A DNA stretch of 11,365 nucleotides from assembly GCA_919902965.1 (NCBI GenBank), contig CAKKSJ010000064.1:1-11365 (forward strand). The letters are read 5' to 3'. The notes beneath the pieces are model-generated. The model searched no databases. It saw only the letters and a program-made list of their open reading frames with translations, and was not told where the DNA came from. Every line of letters starts with the position of its first letter. The first letter of the stretch is position 1. This document shows positions 1-10,948 of this stretch, one piece after another. Source of the stretch: Burkholderiales bacterium. GTDB taxonomy: Bacteria > Pseudomonadota > Gammaproteobacteria > Burkholderiales > SG8-39. The position numbers were made by a program, and so were the translations under genes.

Positions 1-1072
1 GCAGTTCGCGCGCCAGCGCCGAAGCGAGGTCGAAACGGAAACCGTCGACGTGCATTTCGGTCACCCAGTAGCGCAGGGAATCCATGATCATCTGAAGCAC
101 GCGCGGATGCACCATGTTGAGCGTGTTACCGCAGCCGGTGTAGTCTGCGTAGTAGCGCTGGTTCTCCGGCGTCAGTCGATAGTAGGACGCGTTGTCCAGA
201 CCGCGGAAGCACAGCGTCGGACCCAGCTGGTTGCCTTCGGCGGTATGGTTGTAGACCACGTCGAGGATGACTTCCAGCCCGGCAGAGTGCAGGGTCTTCA
301 CCATGGTCTTGAATTCGGCCACCTTGCCCGAAGCGGAATAATGTCGTTCCGGCGCGAAATAGCCGATGGTGTTATAGCCCCAGTAGTTGGTCAGACCGCG
401 CTCGATCAGGTAGCGGTCGTCGACATAGGCGTGCACCGGCATCAACTCGACCGTGGTGACACCCAGCCGCTTGAGGTACTCGATCGAGGCAGCGCTGGCG
501 AGCCCTGCGTAGGTGCCGCGCATCGCCGGGTGGACGTCCTGGTTGCGCATGGTGAAGCCGCGCACGTGCGTCTCGTAGATGATCATGTCGTTCCAGGGCA
601 CATTCGGGCGCCGGTCCTCCCCCCAGGTGAATGCGGGGTCGATCACCTTGCACTTGGGCATGCCGCGCGCGCTGTCGCGCCGGTCGAAGGACAGGTCTTC
701 GCGCTTGCTGCCGATGGTGTAAGCGAACAGCGCGTCGCTCCAGCGTACCTGCCCGTCGATGTTGCGCGCATAGGGATCGAGCAGCAGCTTGTACGGGTTG
801 AAACGGTGGCCTTCCTCGGGCTTGTACGGGCCGTGGACGCGATAGCCGTAGAGCATGCCCGGGCGCGCCTCGGGAAGATAGCAATGCCACACCAGATCGG
901 TTTGCTCGCGCAGTTCGACACGCTGCAGCTCACGCCGGCCTTCGTCGTCGAATATGCACAGCTCGACCTTGCTCGCATGCTCGGAGAACAGCGCGAAGTT
1001 GACGCCTTCGCCGTCCCATATCGCCCCGCGGGGAAAGGGACGGCCCGGCCATACAGCGGTGATCAGATTCAT
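1..1072 (-). CDS. glgX: Glycogen debranching enzyme GlgX, N-terminal half (cut by window edge)
   Basis: Cytoplasmic GH13 isoamylase-type enzyme that hydrolyses alpha-1,6 branches of glycogen, usually those left by phosphorylase. The 357 visible codons begin MNLITAVWPGRPFPRGA. A CBM48-like beta domain occupies about residues 10-100 (GVNFALFSEHASKVELCIF, then YGYRVHGPY). The catalytic barrel starts near residue 160 (IIYETHVRGFT, typical of GlgX). GH13 region I is DVVYNHT (271-277) and region II is GFRFDLAS, with the probable nucleophile Asp348. The general acid and the rest of the barrel lie beyond the left edge, where the frame is still open; full-length relatives have about 700 residues. The ATG at 1072 is chosen because the product begins at the usual GlgX N-terminus; the upstream AGG is only a weak ribosome-binding site. 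It follows the membrane protein gene by 60 bases with no clear terminator, so it may be the last visible gene of the same transcript. Confidence 0.93.
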   Translation of the reverse strand, partial: MNLITAVWPGRPFPRGAIWDGEGVNFALFSEHASKVELCIFDDEGRRELQRVELREQTDLVWHCYLPEARPGMLYGYRVHGPYKPEEGHRFNPYKLLLDPYARNIDGQVRWSDALFAYTIGSKREDLSFDRRDSARGMPKCKVIDPAFTWGEDRRPNVPWNDMIIYETHVRGFTMRNQDVHPAMRGTYAGLASAASIEYLKRLGVTTVELMPVHAYVDDRYLIERGLTNYWGYNTIGYFAPERHYSASGKVAEFKTMVKTLHSAGLEVILDVVYNHTAEGNQLGPTLCFRGLDNASYYRLTPENQRYYADYTGCGNTLNMVHPRVLQMIMDSLRYWVTEMHVDGFRFDLASALAREL

Positions 1073-1132
1073 GCGCGATGCCTGGGGTGAAAGCTGATTT
1101 GCAAGTGATGCGCCACGCTGCAGCTGTGCGCG

Positions 1133-1816
1133 CTAGCCGCCGTCCTTCTTTTTCTCGCGCGGCCACCAGCGATCGATGAGCTCGGCTGCGGCGTCCTTGC
1201 CGCCGAGCCCGAAGGCGAGCGCCAGCGCGAATACCACTCCAGACAGGAAAATCAAAAAACTCTGGCGAACGATGTCGCCGCCGACGTTGACCTGTTCCAG
1301 CGCGATCAGCACGACGAAGGTCATGATCGCGTATTGCGCCAGTTTGCCCAGCACATCCGCATCCTGCATATCGATGTTCTTGCAGTACGTGACCACGGCA
1401 TTGCCGACAAAGCGCGCAAAGTACGCGCCAAAGGCGAGAATCAGCAGAGCGACGACGACTTTGGGCACGAACAGGACAATCTCACCCAGCAGCCCGGTGA
1501 TATAGGTGAGCCCCATGCCGTTGAAGCCGATGATCAGGGCGGCGAGGATCACCAGCCAATAGACCAGCAGTCCGAAAATGCCGGTGGTGTCGGTCTGGAT
1601 GCCGCCCCGACTCAGAAAACCGTCCAGTCCGGCGCGCTCGGTAAGAACGTTGAAGTTGATTGCGCGCAATGCTTTGGTGATCGCGAACCTCGCGAACTTG
1701 GCGAGCAGCCAGCCTGCGACCAGCACCGCAAGCGCCAGCGCAAGCTTGGGCAGGAATGCGGCGACCTGGAGCAGGAAGGCCCGCACCGGTTCGAGCATGA
1801 TGTCGACTTTTTCCAT
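1133..1816 (-). CDS. Small polytopic membrane protein, conserved-TM-helix / mechanosensitive-channel-like family
   Basis: A 227-residue inner-membrane protein. Hydrophobic segments are seen at about residues 20-45, 79-99, 113-137, 159-175 and 184-205, with a short Lys-rich tail (PREKKKDGG). The last segment ends in FALALAFGLGGKDAAAELID, a Gly/Ala-rich helix typical of the conserved TM helix family (Pfam 05552 type), and recalls the pore helix of MscS. The cytoplasmic beta domain of true MscS channels is absent, so gating activity cannot be assumed. Asp/Lys residues between segments (KNIDMQDAD) mark a loop. The ATG at 1816 has a good ribosome-binding site, GAGAGG, eight bases upstream. It lies 200 bases after treS and 60 before glgX. 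Its place among trehalose/glycogen genes suggests a role in osmotic or cell-envelope homeostasis, which is inference. The family assignment rests on recognised sequence pattern, not on a search. Confidence 0.8.
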   Translation of the reverse strand: MEKVDIMLEPVRAFLLQVAAFLPKLALALAVLVAGWLLAKFARFAITKALRAINFNVLTERAGLDGFLSRGGIQTDTTGIFGLLVYWLVILAALIIGFNGMGLTYITGLLGEIVLFVPKVVVALLILAFGAYFARFVGNAVVTYCKNIDMQDADVLGKLAQYAIMTFVVLIALEQVNVGGDIVRQSFLIFLSGVVFALALAFGLGGKDAAAELIDRWWPREKKKDGG

Positions 1817-1830
1817 ATCAGCCTCTCAAA
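1809..1830 (-). promoter_or_regulatory. Ribosome-binding site of the membrane protein gene
   Basis: Read on the minus strand, GAGAGG lies about eight bases before the ATG at 1816. It is one of the clearest Shine-Dalgarno sites in the window and supports independent translation of this gene after the long gap behind treS. Confidence 0.6.
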
Positions 1831-2016
1831 CTGGAAATTTCTGATTTAAACAACGTGCCTCCGGCTGGGGGAAAAACTCTTTTCACACCAACAAGGGGGG
1901 GTGCACCCCCCCTTGCCAATCCCCCCGCGGCTGCACCCTCGTGGTTCGTCGCAATGTCCGTCATTTCCGTCAATCGTTCACGCAGTAGAGACTTCAGCGC
2001 CGGTCGCATCGTGCAC
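1817..2016. other. Intergenic region between treS and the membrane protein gene
   Basis: Two hundred bases without a convincing gene, the longest gap in the window. It holds a 24-base palindrome (1892-1915), flanking runs of G (1867-1871) and C (1921-1926), and a direct repeat of TCCGTCA at about 1956-1971. On the minus strand, TTTTT followed by CCCCC occurs some 20 bases after the palindrome, too far for a canonical intrinsic terminator. Reading frames on both strands cross the region, but they depend on the palindrome (both give Arg-Gly-Gly-Ala-Pro-Pro-Leu) and look non-coding. Base composition, with homopolymer G/C and A/T-rich patches, differs from the neighbouring genes. It may be a copy of an interspersed palindromic element. 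Confidence 0.6.
1892..1915. repeat. 24-base perfect palindrome with G7/C7 arms
   Basis: The sequence is CAA, seven G, TGCA, seven C, TTG, a perfect inverted repeat with no mismatch. As RNA it can fold into a 10-base-pair stem with a TGCA loop on either strand. It lies 101 bases after the treS stop and 76 before the next start codon. Possible roles are partial transcription termination, mRNA end protection of the glgB-glgE-treS message, or a REP-type repeat. The absence of an immediate T-run argues against a simple intrinsic terminator. Confidence 0.85.
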
Positions 2017-5367
<3,351 letters not shown>

Positions 5368-5384
5368 GGAGTTTTCCGGAATTA

Positions 5385-7406
5385 TTACAGGAAGTAGTCG
5401 AAATTGCGTTCGGTGCGCAGCTTGCGCCGCAGCGCGAACACATGCGCCGGCGCGCGCTGCGGATCGAGCTGGACGAAGTTGCGCGGCCCGCTCCAGAGAA
5501 AGCGCGCGCCGGAGAGCAGGTCGTGCATCTGGTAGGGCGTATGCGCGTCGATGCCAAGCGCCGCCAGGTCGAGCTCGACCCAGCCGGACTGAACGTGATG
5601 CGGGTCAAGATTGACCACCGCCACCACCAGGTTCTCCAGTTCGGCGTCCGACTTGGCATAGCACAGCAGGCTGTCGTTATCGACCGGGTAGAAACGCAGC
5701 GACGCGTCGGACTGCAGCGCCGGGTTGTCGCGCCGCGCGCGGTTCACGCGCGCGATCAGCTCGGACAGGCTGTGCGGCGCGTCCAGCTTCCATGCGCGGA
5801 CTGCGTATTTCTCGCTGTCGAGATAGTCCTCGGTCCCGGGCTCGCGCGGTGCCGCCTCGAGCAACTCGAACGCCGGGCCGTAAATGCCGTAGCTTGCCGC
5901 GAGCGTCGCTGCCAGCACCAGGCGCACGATGAAAGCGGGACGGCCGCCGAACTGCAGGTACTCGGCGAGTATGTCCGGCGTATTCGGCCAGGCATTGGGC
6001 CTGAAGTATTCGCGCCCCGGCCCCTGGGTGAGTTCAGTGAAGTATTCGATCAGCTGGTGCTTGGAATTGCGCCAGGCAAAGTAAGTATAGGACTGGGTGA
6101 AACCCAGCTTGGCCAGGCGGTGCATGACCTTGGGCCGGGTGAAGGCCTCGGCCAGGAAAATCGCATCCGGGTATTCACGCTTCAACCCGGTGATCGCCCA
6201 TTCCCAGAACGGGAAGGGCTTGGTGTGCGGATTGTCGATGCGGAATATGCGCACGCCTTCGCCGGCCCAGTAGCGGATCACGTCGGACAGTTCCTGCCAC
6301 AGTTCGCGCCAGTCTTCCGATTCGAATTCGAACGGAAAAATGTCCTGGTACTTCTTCGGCGGGTTCTCCGCGTACTGCACCGTGCCGTCGGGCCGCCGTT
6401 TGAACCAGTTCGGATGCTCCGCCACGTAAGGATGATCCGGCGCGCACTGCAATGCGATGTCCAGGGCAAGCTCCATGCCGTGGGTGTGCGCACTCGCGAC
6501 CAGCCGTCTGAAATCTTCGATCGTTCCGAGTTCGCTGTGCAGCGCCCTGTGCCCGCCTTCGGCCGAGCCGATGGCCCAGGGGCTGCCTGCGTCGCCGGGC
6601 GCCGCGGTGACCGCATTGTTTGCTCCCTTGCGGTTGACGCGCCCGACCGGATGAATGGGCGGAAAATAAAGCACGTCGAATCCCATTTTCGCGATATAGG
6701 GCAGGCGCGCCTCGCAATCCCGGAAGCTGCCGTGCCGCCCGGGTTCGGACGCCGTCGAACGCGGGAACATTTCGTACCAGGACGAAAAGCGCGCACGCTC
6801 GCGATCCACCACCAGCGGATGCTCGATCGCAAAGGTGGCGGCGTAGCGCCGGTCCGGGTAGCGCTGCGCGATGGCGGCGAGATCTTCATCGAGCCCGAGC
6901 GCCTTGAGCGCCAGCGCCCCGGAAACAGTGCGCAGATCTGCCGCCCAGGCCTTCAGCCGCTCGCGCGCCCCGCCTTGCGCGCGCTGCGCCGCTGCTTCGA
7001 TCAGGTCTGCGCCGACCAGCGCGGCGACGCGCAGATCCTCGGCTTCGATGCGTCGCGCGAAATCGTGGCGCCAGGAGAGGAAATGATCCACCCAGGCGGT
7101 GACCGTATAGCGATAGCGACCCACCGATGCGGCAGTGAAGCTGGCGCGCCAGCGATCGTTGCCCAGCGCCGTCATGGGCGTTTCCTGCCACGCCGGCTCA
7201 TCCTCGCGCCGCCACAGCAACAGGCAGGCGAGCGTATCGTGGCCGTCCGTGAAGCAGTCGGCTTCGACGACGACCGCATCGCCCGCAATGCGTTTGGCGG
7301 CAAAGCGTCCGCCGTCCACCGAGGGGGTAAGGCGTTCGATCACCGCGCGTACGCGACCATCGCTCAACTTCAATTCGGGCTTTGCCGTGTTTTCCGGTTT
7401 AGGCAT
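5385..7406 (-). CDS. glgE: Alpha-1,4-glucan:maltose-1-phosphate maltosyltransferase GlgE
   Basis: Transfers maltosyl units from alpha-maltose-1-phosphate to the non-reducing end of alpha-1,4-glucan, releasing phosphate; the key step of the GlgE pathway. The product has 673 residues from the chosen start, the usual length for this GH13_3 family. An N-terminal beta domain (about 15-195) precedes the catalytic barrel, which opens with FSSWYEMFPRS. Diagnostic motifs are YFPPIHPVGRVNRKG, NPPKKYQDIFPF (substrate phosphate side), RIFRIDNPHTKPFPFWEW with nucleophile Asp391, IFLAEAF with acid Glu420, and PNTPDIL with Asp478. These correspond in order to Asp394, Glu423 and Asp480 of Streptomyces coelicolor GlgE. 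The ATG at 7406 is preferred to the ATG at 7412 or GTG at 7418 because GTGAGG then sits six bases upstream. The start overlaps the glgB stop by eight bases, so translation is probably coupled. Confidence 0.97.
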   Translation of the reverse strand: MPKPENTAKPELKLSDGRVRAVIERLTPSVDGGRFAAKRIAGDAVVVEADCFTDGHDTLACLLLWRREDEPAWQETPMTALGNDRWRASFTAASVGRYRYTVTAWVDHFLSWRHDFARRIEAEDLRVAALVGADLIEAAAQRAQGGARERLKAWAADLRTVSGALALKALGLDEDLAAIAQRYPDRRYAATFAIEHPLVVDRERARFSSWYEMFPRSTASEPGRHGSFRDCEARLPYIAKMGFDVLYFPPIHPVGRVNRKGANNAVTAAPGDAGSPWAIGSAEGGHRALHSELGTIEDFRRLVASAHTHGMELALDIALQCAPDHPYVAEHPNWFKRRPDGTVQYAENPPKKYQDIFPFEFESEDWRELWQELSDVIRYWAGEGVRIFRIDNPHTKPFPFWEWAITGLKREYPDAIFLAEAFTRPKVMHRLAKLGFTQSYTYFAWRNSKHQLIEYFTELTQGPGREYFRPNAWPNTPDILAEYLQFGGRPAFIVRLVLAATLAASYGIYGPAFELLEAAPREPGTEDYLDSEKYAVRAWKLDAPHSLSELIARVNRARRDNPALQSDASLRFYPVDNDSLLCYAKSDAELENLVVAVVNLDPHHVQSGWVELDLAALGIDAHTPYQMHDLLSGARFLWSGPRNFVQLDPQRAPAHVFALRRKLRTERNFDYFL

Positions 7407-9297
7407 GCGCATCCTCACGCTTGAACATCACAACCGACAGAGGCGGCAGGGTCAGCGCGAGCGAATGAAAGCGTCCATGCGCGGATACCGGCGCCGACTC
7501 GATGCCGCCGAGATTGCCCATGCCGCTGCCACCGTAAAGGGTCGCGTCGCTGTTGGCGATTTCACGCCAATAGCCGCCTGCCGGTACGCCGACGATGTAG
7601 TTCGCGCGCGGCACCGGTGTGAAATTGCAGGCCACGAGCACCGGCGCGCCGCCGCCGCGCGGCTTGCGCAGGAAAGTAAGCACGCTTTGCTCGCTGTCGT
7701 TGCAATCCACCCATTCGAAACCGGACTGGTCAAAATCCAACTGGTAAAGTGCAGGCTCGGAGCGGTAGAGCCGGTTGAGATCGGCCACCCAGCGCCGCAT
7801 TCCTTCGTGCTCGGGATACTGCAGCACATGCCACTCCAGGCTTGCCTCATGCGCCCATTCGCGCCGCTGCCCGAATTCGCCGCCCATGAACAGCAGTTTC
7901 TTGCCCGGGTGCCCCCACATGTAACCGTAGAGCAGGCGCAGATTCGCGAACTGGCGCCAGTGATCGCCCGGCATCTTGCCGATCAGAGATCCCTTGCCAT
8001 ACACCACTTCGTCGTGCGACAGCGGCAGCGCAAAATTCTCGAAGAACGCGTACATGATCGAAAACGTGAGCTTGTCATGGTGATATTTGCGGTGGACTGG
8101 TTCCTGGCTCATATATTTGAGCGTGTCGTGCATCCAGCCCATGTTCCATTTCAAGCCGAAGCCGAGGCCGCCCAGATACACCGGCCGCGACACCATCGGC
8201 CAGGAGGTCGACTCCTCCGCCATGGTCTGCACGTCGGGATGATCGCGATACACCGCCTGGTTCATTAGCCTCAGGAACTCGACCGCCTCGATGTTCTCCC
8301 TGCCGCCATAGCGGTTCGGCACCCACTCGCCCTCCTTGCGTCCATAGTCCAGATAGAGCATGGACGCGACGCCGTCCACGCGCAGCCCGTCCACATGATA
8401 GCGGTCCAGCCAGTACAGCGCGCTCGATACCAGGAATCCGCGCACCTCGTTGCGGCCATAGTTGAATATGGCGCTTTTCCACTCCGGGTGAAATCCCTGC
8501 TTCGGGTCGGCGTGCTCATACAGGGCGGTACCGTCGAAATAACCCAGTCCGTGTTCGTCGCCGGGAAAATGCGCAGGCACCCAGTCGAGGATGACGCCGA
8601 TGCCGCGCTGGTGCAGGATATCGACGAGGTACATGAAGTCTTCAGGACACCCATAGCGCGCGGTCGGCGCGTAGTAGCCCGTGGTCTGGTAGCCCCAGGA
8701 GCCATAGAACGGGTGCTCGGTGACGGGCATCAGTTCGACATGCGTGAAACCCATTTCACTCACATACTCGGCGAGCGGCAGCGCGATCTCGCGGTAGCTC
8801 AAGGAACGATTGCCGTCCTCGGGGACGCGCCGCCACGAACCCAGGTGCATTTCGTAGATCGACATCGGCGCATCGAGCGCATTGGCGCCGCGACGCGCGG
8901 CCATCCAGGCGGCATCACCCCAGTTGTAATCCAGTTTCCAGGCACGCGAGCCGGTGCGCGGCGGCGCTTCGGCGAAGAACGCAAACGGGTCAGCCTTGTC
9001 CACCGCGTAGCCGCCGAAGCGGGAATCGATGAAATATTTGTACGCCTGCCCGTGCGCGACGCCCGGCACAAATCCTTCCCAGATCCCCGAACCGTCCGCG
9101 CGCGCGGCGAGCGCATGCGCGTCCTGGTTCCAGCCATTCCAGTCGCCTATGGCCGACACGCGCTGCGCATTGGGCGCCCAGACGGAGAAATGCGCACCGG
9201 CGACGCCGTCGCGCTCGCCCAGATGACAACCGAACTTTTCGTACAGGCGCGCGTGCGTGCCTTCCTTGAACAAATAGATGTCGTGGTCGCTTAGCAA
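7399..9297 (-). CDS. glgB: 1,4-alpha-glucan branching enzyme GlgB (short form)
   Basis: Cuts alpha-1,4 chains and rejoins them by alpha-1,6 linkage, giving the branched glucan that GlgE elongates. The 632-residue product has a CBM48 domain (about 20-120, GAHFSVWAPNAQRVSAIGDWNGW) followed by the GH13_9 barrel (MSIYEMHLGSW, ELMPVTEHPFYGSWGYQ). Catalytic motifs are region I DWVPAHFP, region II GLRVDGVASMLYLDYGR with nucleophile Asp308, region III MAEEST with Glu361 and region IV LSHDEVVYGKGSL with Asp429. It lacks the extra N-terminal N1 module of the roughly 730-residue Escherichia coli enzyme. The frame extends to a GTG at 9336, but those extra 13 residues (RWRERCTDRRTI and so on) are unlike the family. 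TTG at 9297 has AGGAGA six bases upstream and gives the expected LSDHDIYLF start. It is the first gene of the glgB-glgE-treS operon. Confidence 0.96.
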   Translation of the reverse strand: MLSDHDIYLFKEGTHARLYEKFGCHLGERDGVAGAHFSVWAPNAQRVSAIGDWNGWNQDAHALAARADGSGIWEGFVPGVAHGQAYKYFIDSRFGGYAVDKADPFAFFAEAPPRTGSRAWKLDYNWGDAAWMAARRGANALDAPMSIYEMHLGSWRRVPEDGNRSLSYREIALPLAEYVSEMGFTHVELMPVTEHPFYGSWGYQTTGYYAPTARYGCPEDFMYLVDILHQRGIGVILDWVPAHFPGDEHGLGYFDGTALYEHADPKQGFHPEWKSAIFNYGRNEVRGFLVSSALYWLDRYHVDGLRVDGVASMLYLDYGRKEGEWVPNRYGGRENIEAVEFLRLMNQAVYRDHPDVQTMAEESTSWPMVSRPVYLGGLGFGLKWNMGWMHDTLKYMSQEPVHRKYHHDKLTFSIMYAFFENFALPLSHDEVVYGKGSLIGKMPGDHWRQFANLRLLYGYMWGHPGKKLLFMGGEFGQRREWAHEASLEWHVLQYPEHEGMRRWVADLNRLYRSEPALYQLDFDQSGFEWVDCNDSEQSVLTFLRKPRGGGAPVLVACNFTPVPRANYIVGVPAGGYWREIANSDATLYGGSGMGNLGGIESAPVSAHGRFHSLALTLPPLSVVMFKREDAHA

Positions 9298-9309
9298 AAT
9301 GGTTCTCCT
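9295..9309 (-). promoter_or_regulatory. Ribosome-binding site and TTG start of glgB
   Basis: On the minus strand AGGAGA (9309-9304) is followed by six bases and TTG (9297-9295). No ATG in frame is suitably placed, so this decides the glgB start. A TTG start would lower initiation and could tune the first gene of the operon relative to glgE and treS. Confidence 0.65.
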
Positions 9310-9473
9310 GTCGGTACATCGTTCGCGCCACCGCACTGCGACCGCATTGGAGTAAAAGGAAGCGAGATTCTGTACTCGGGCCGCGCAATGACCGTAGCGG
9401 GCGATGCGGGCGTAGCGGGCGAAGAACTGCCATCACCGCTGCATGGTAACAAAAAAAACGCGCGCGGCGGCGA
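9298..9473 (-). other. Leader region of the glgB-glgE-treS operon
   Basis: This 176-base gap separates the GTPase gene from glgB and is the likely site of the operon promoter. No convincing -35/-10 pair could be assigned by eye. It contains the T8 run of a possible terminator, a 12-base direct repeat and the glgB ribosome-binding site. Confidence 0.45.
9393..9422. repeat. 12-base direct repeat upstream of glgB
   Basis: CGTAGCGGGCGA occurs at 9393-9404 and again at 9411-9422, separated by TGCGGG, so the copies lie 18 bases apart. A partial copy (GCGGGCG) overlaps the spacer. It lies about 100 bases before the glgB start, where an activator or repressor could bind, but no known operator was recognised. 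Confidence 0.6.
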
Positions 9474-9497
9474 TCAGTCCAGGGATTGGGCGCCGCC
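9451..9497 (-). terminator. Possible intrinsic terminator after the GTPase gene
   Basis: On the minus strand GGCGGCG (9497-9491) can pair with CGCCGCC (9472-9466) across an 18-base loop that contains the GTPase stop codon. Seven GC bases and then a run of eight T (9458-9451) follow. The long loop and the spacer between stem and T-run make it non-canonical. It would separate the GTPase pair from the glg operon. Confidence 0.4.
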
Positions 9498-10944
9498 AAA
9501 ATCGACTCGCGCCTCGGGATACAGGCGCTGCAGCACATCGCCCGCCACCGCCGCCAGCGCGTCGTGCAGCGCGGGTCCGAGCGCGCCGGCCGTGTCGGCG
9601 TCGGCGCGCAGCGACCAGAGGTGGCGGAATGTCTCCTGCTGTAGTGCGAACGCGGCCGCGACCGTGCCCTGCCAGTGTGCCGGGTACTCGGTCTCCGCCC
9701 AATCGCCGCGGCCGCGTCCGTAGTGCGCAACGGCAAGGTAGGCGAGCACAGCGGAAACCGCGAGATCGTCCAGGACTTCATCGGTCCAGGTCACGCTGGT
9801 GACAGCGGCGCCGCGCGCGAGGTTGTAGCCACGCGCGAGGCCGGCTGCCCCCAGCGCGCCGAGCACGCCGCCGACGAGCAAACCGGCGCCGAAGCTCATC
9901 CCGCCGGTCGCGAGGTCGGCTTTCAGCCCCGCCAGCGCGCCGCTGACCATGCCGCCCAGCGCTGCCGCCTTGCCCTCGCTCAAGCGCTCGCGCAAGGCAT
10001 AGTGCCTGGCAAGCCTGGTCAGGATCTCGGCGCTGGCGTGTCCGCCCAGCCCGTGTAGCGCGATCATACGGTCGGAGCTCGTGCGTATGTCCGTGTCGAG
10101 CCGCCCGGCGAGCGCGCGCATGGCGGACTGCCGCGGACTGTCCTCGGCCTCGCGCTGCATGCCTAGCGCTATTCCCAGTCCGAGCAGCCTGTCGCTCCAG
10201 CCGCCTTCGGCGACTGGCTCGCGATCGAGCGCCGCGCGCGCCAGCCTTTCGGCCAGGACGCCGAGCGACGCATCGAAAATCTCGCGCCGTCCGCGCAGCC
10301 ACTGCGCGCTCAGCCTCGAGTACGCCTTGCGCTTGCTCTCAGCAACCACTTTGGCGAGTTCGCCGAACAGTAGCGCTTCCTGCACCCAGCAGCGCGCGAA
10401 CGCGTCGAATGCAAGCACCGATCGAACGCAAGGGATATTGGCGAGATGGCTGCGCCAGCGCTGCACATCGGCCTGGTCTTCGGACGCGGGACGCGGGCGG
10501 CCGAGCTGGTTCAGCAGCACCAGCACCGGCTTGCCGATCCAATCGAGCACGCGCATCTCCGGCGCGACGTAGCCCGCGTCCTGCGGGTCTTCCGCGGCAT
10601 TGACCAGGTACAGAACGACATCGGCCTGATCGCGCACATTGCGCACCGCCTGCTGGCTGGACCAGAATGCGCGGTCGCGGTAGCGGTCCCACACCTGGCT
10701 CAGGAACCAGCCCAGCGGATTGTCGGACAGCGCGCCTGGCGCTGTCGCCGAAGCCGGGTGTGTCCCACAGCATGAGACGATCGCCTTCGCGCGTCGCCAC
10801 CATTTGGTGCATATCCGCGGACAGGGTCACATGCGCTTCGTCGCGCACCTCGCCGATGTCGCGGCCGAGCAGCGTGCGCGCAAGCGTCGTCTTGCCTACG
10901 TTGGTATGCGACACAAGGCTAAGTTGTAGGGTCGTCTCCGCCAT
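9474..10944 (-). pseudogene. DUF3482-type GTPase, apparently frameshifted
   Basis: A P-loop GTPase-like protein of unknown function, about 490 residues if read across the break. The first 70 residues carry the Walker A sequence SHTNVGKTT (12-20), with Ser where the motif usually has Gly, and the G3 motif DTPGFGDS (61-68). The frame then shifts: after GDSARR the family-like sequence resumes as LSDNPLGWFLSQVWDRYRDRAFW in another frame (from about 10730) and runs 418 residues to TGA at 9474. A few residues expected between the two parts are missing, which suggests a deletion rather than one lost base. The second part has VVLYLVNAAEDP, VLVLLNQLG (in place of the usual NKxD) and a Gly/Ala-rich hydrophobic stretch (GAGLLVGGVLGALGAAG) that may touch the membrane. 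Start ATG 10944 lies four bases after the upstream gene's TGA, so the two are probably co-translated. The break may be a sequencing or assembly error; otherwise this is a broken gene. Confidence 0.72.
10726..10746. repeat. GC-rich hairpin at the frameshift site
   Basis: GACAGCGC (10726-10733) and GCGCTGTC (10739-10746) form a perfect 8-base-pair stem with a 5-base loop, GCCTG. It lies exactly where the GTPase frame is lost. Such structures favour deletions in vivo and dropouts in sequencing. Confidence 0.8.
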
Positions 10945-10948
10945 CGGC

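Noticed and set aside
50..1090. Plus-strand open frame opposite glgX
   Set aside because: The minus strand encodes an unmistakable GlgX in the same DNA; the plus product is low-information antisense sequence.
1334..1849. Plus-strand frame opposite the membrane protein gene
   Set aside because: The minus frame gives clear membrane helices and a good ribosome-binding site; the plus product is Gln/Asp/His-rich and unrecognisable.
5442..7424. Long plus-strand open frame (660 codons) opposite glgE
   Set aside because: Mirror frame of a well-conserved enzyme gene; no domain and no ribosome-binding context.
8395..9294. Plus-strand frame of 299 codons opposite glgB
   Set aside because: Antisense to the CBM48 and barrel start of GlgB; no independent support.
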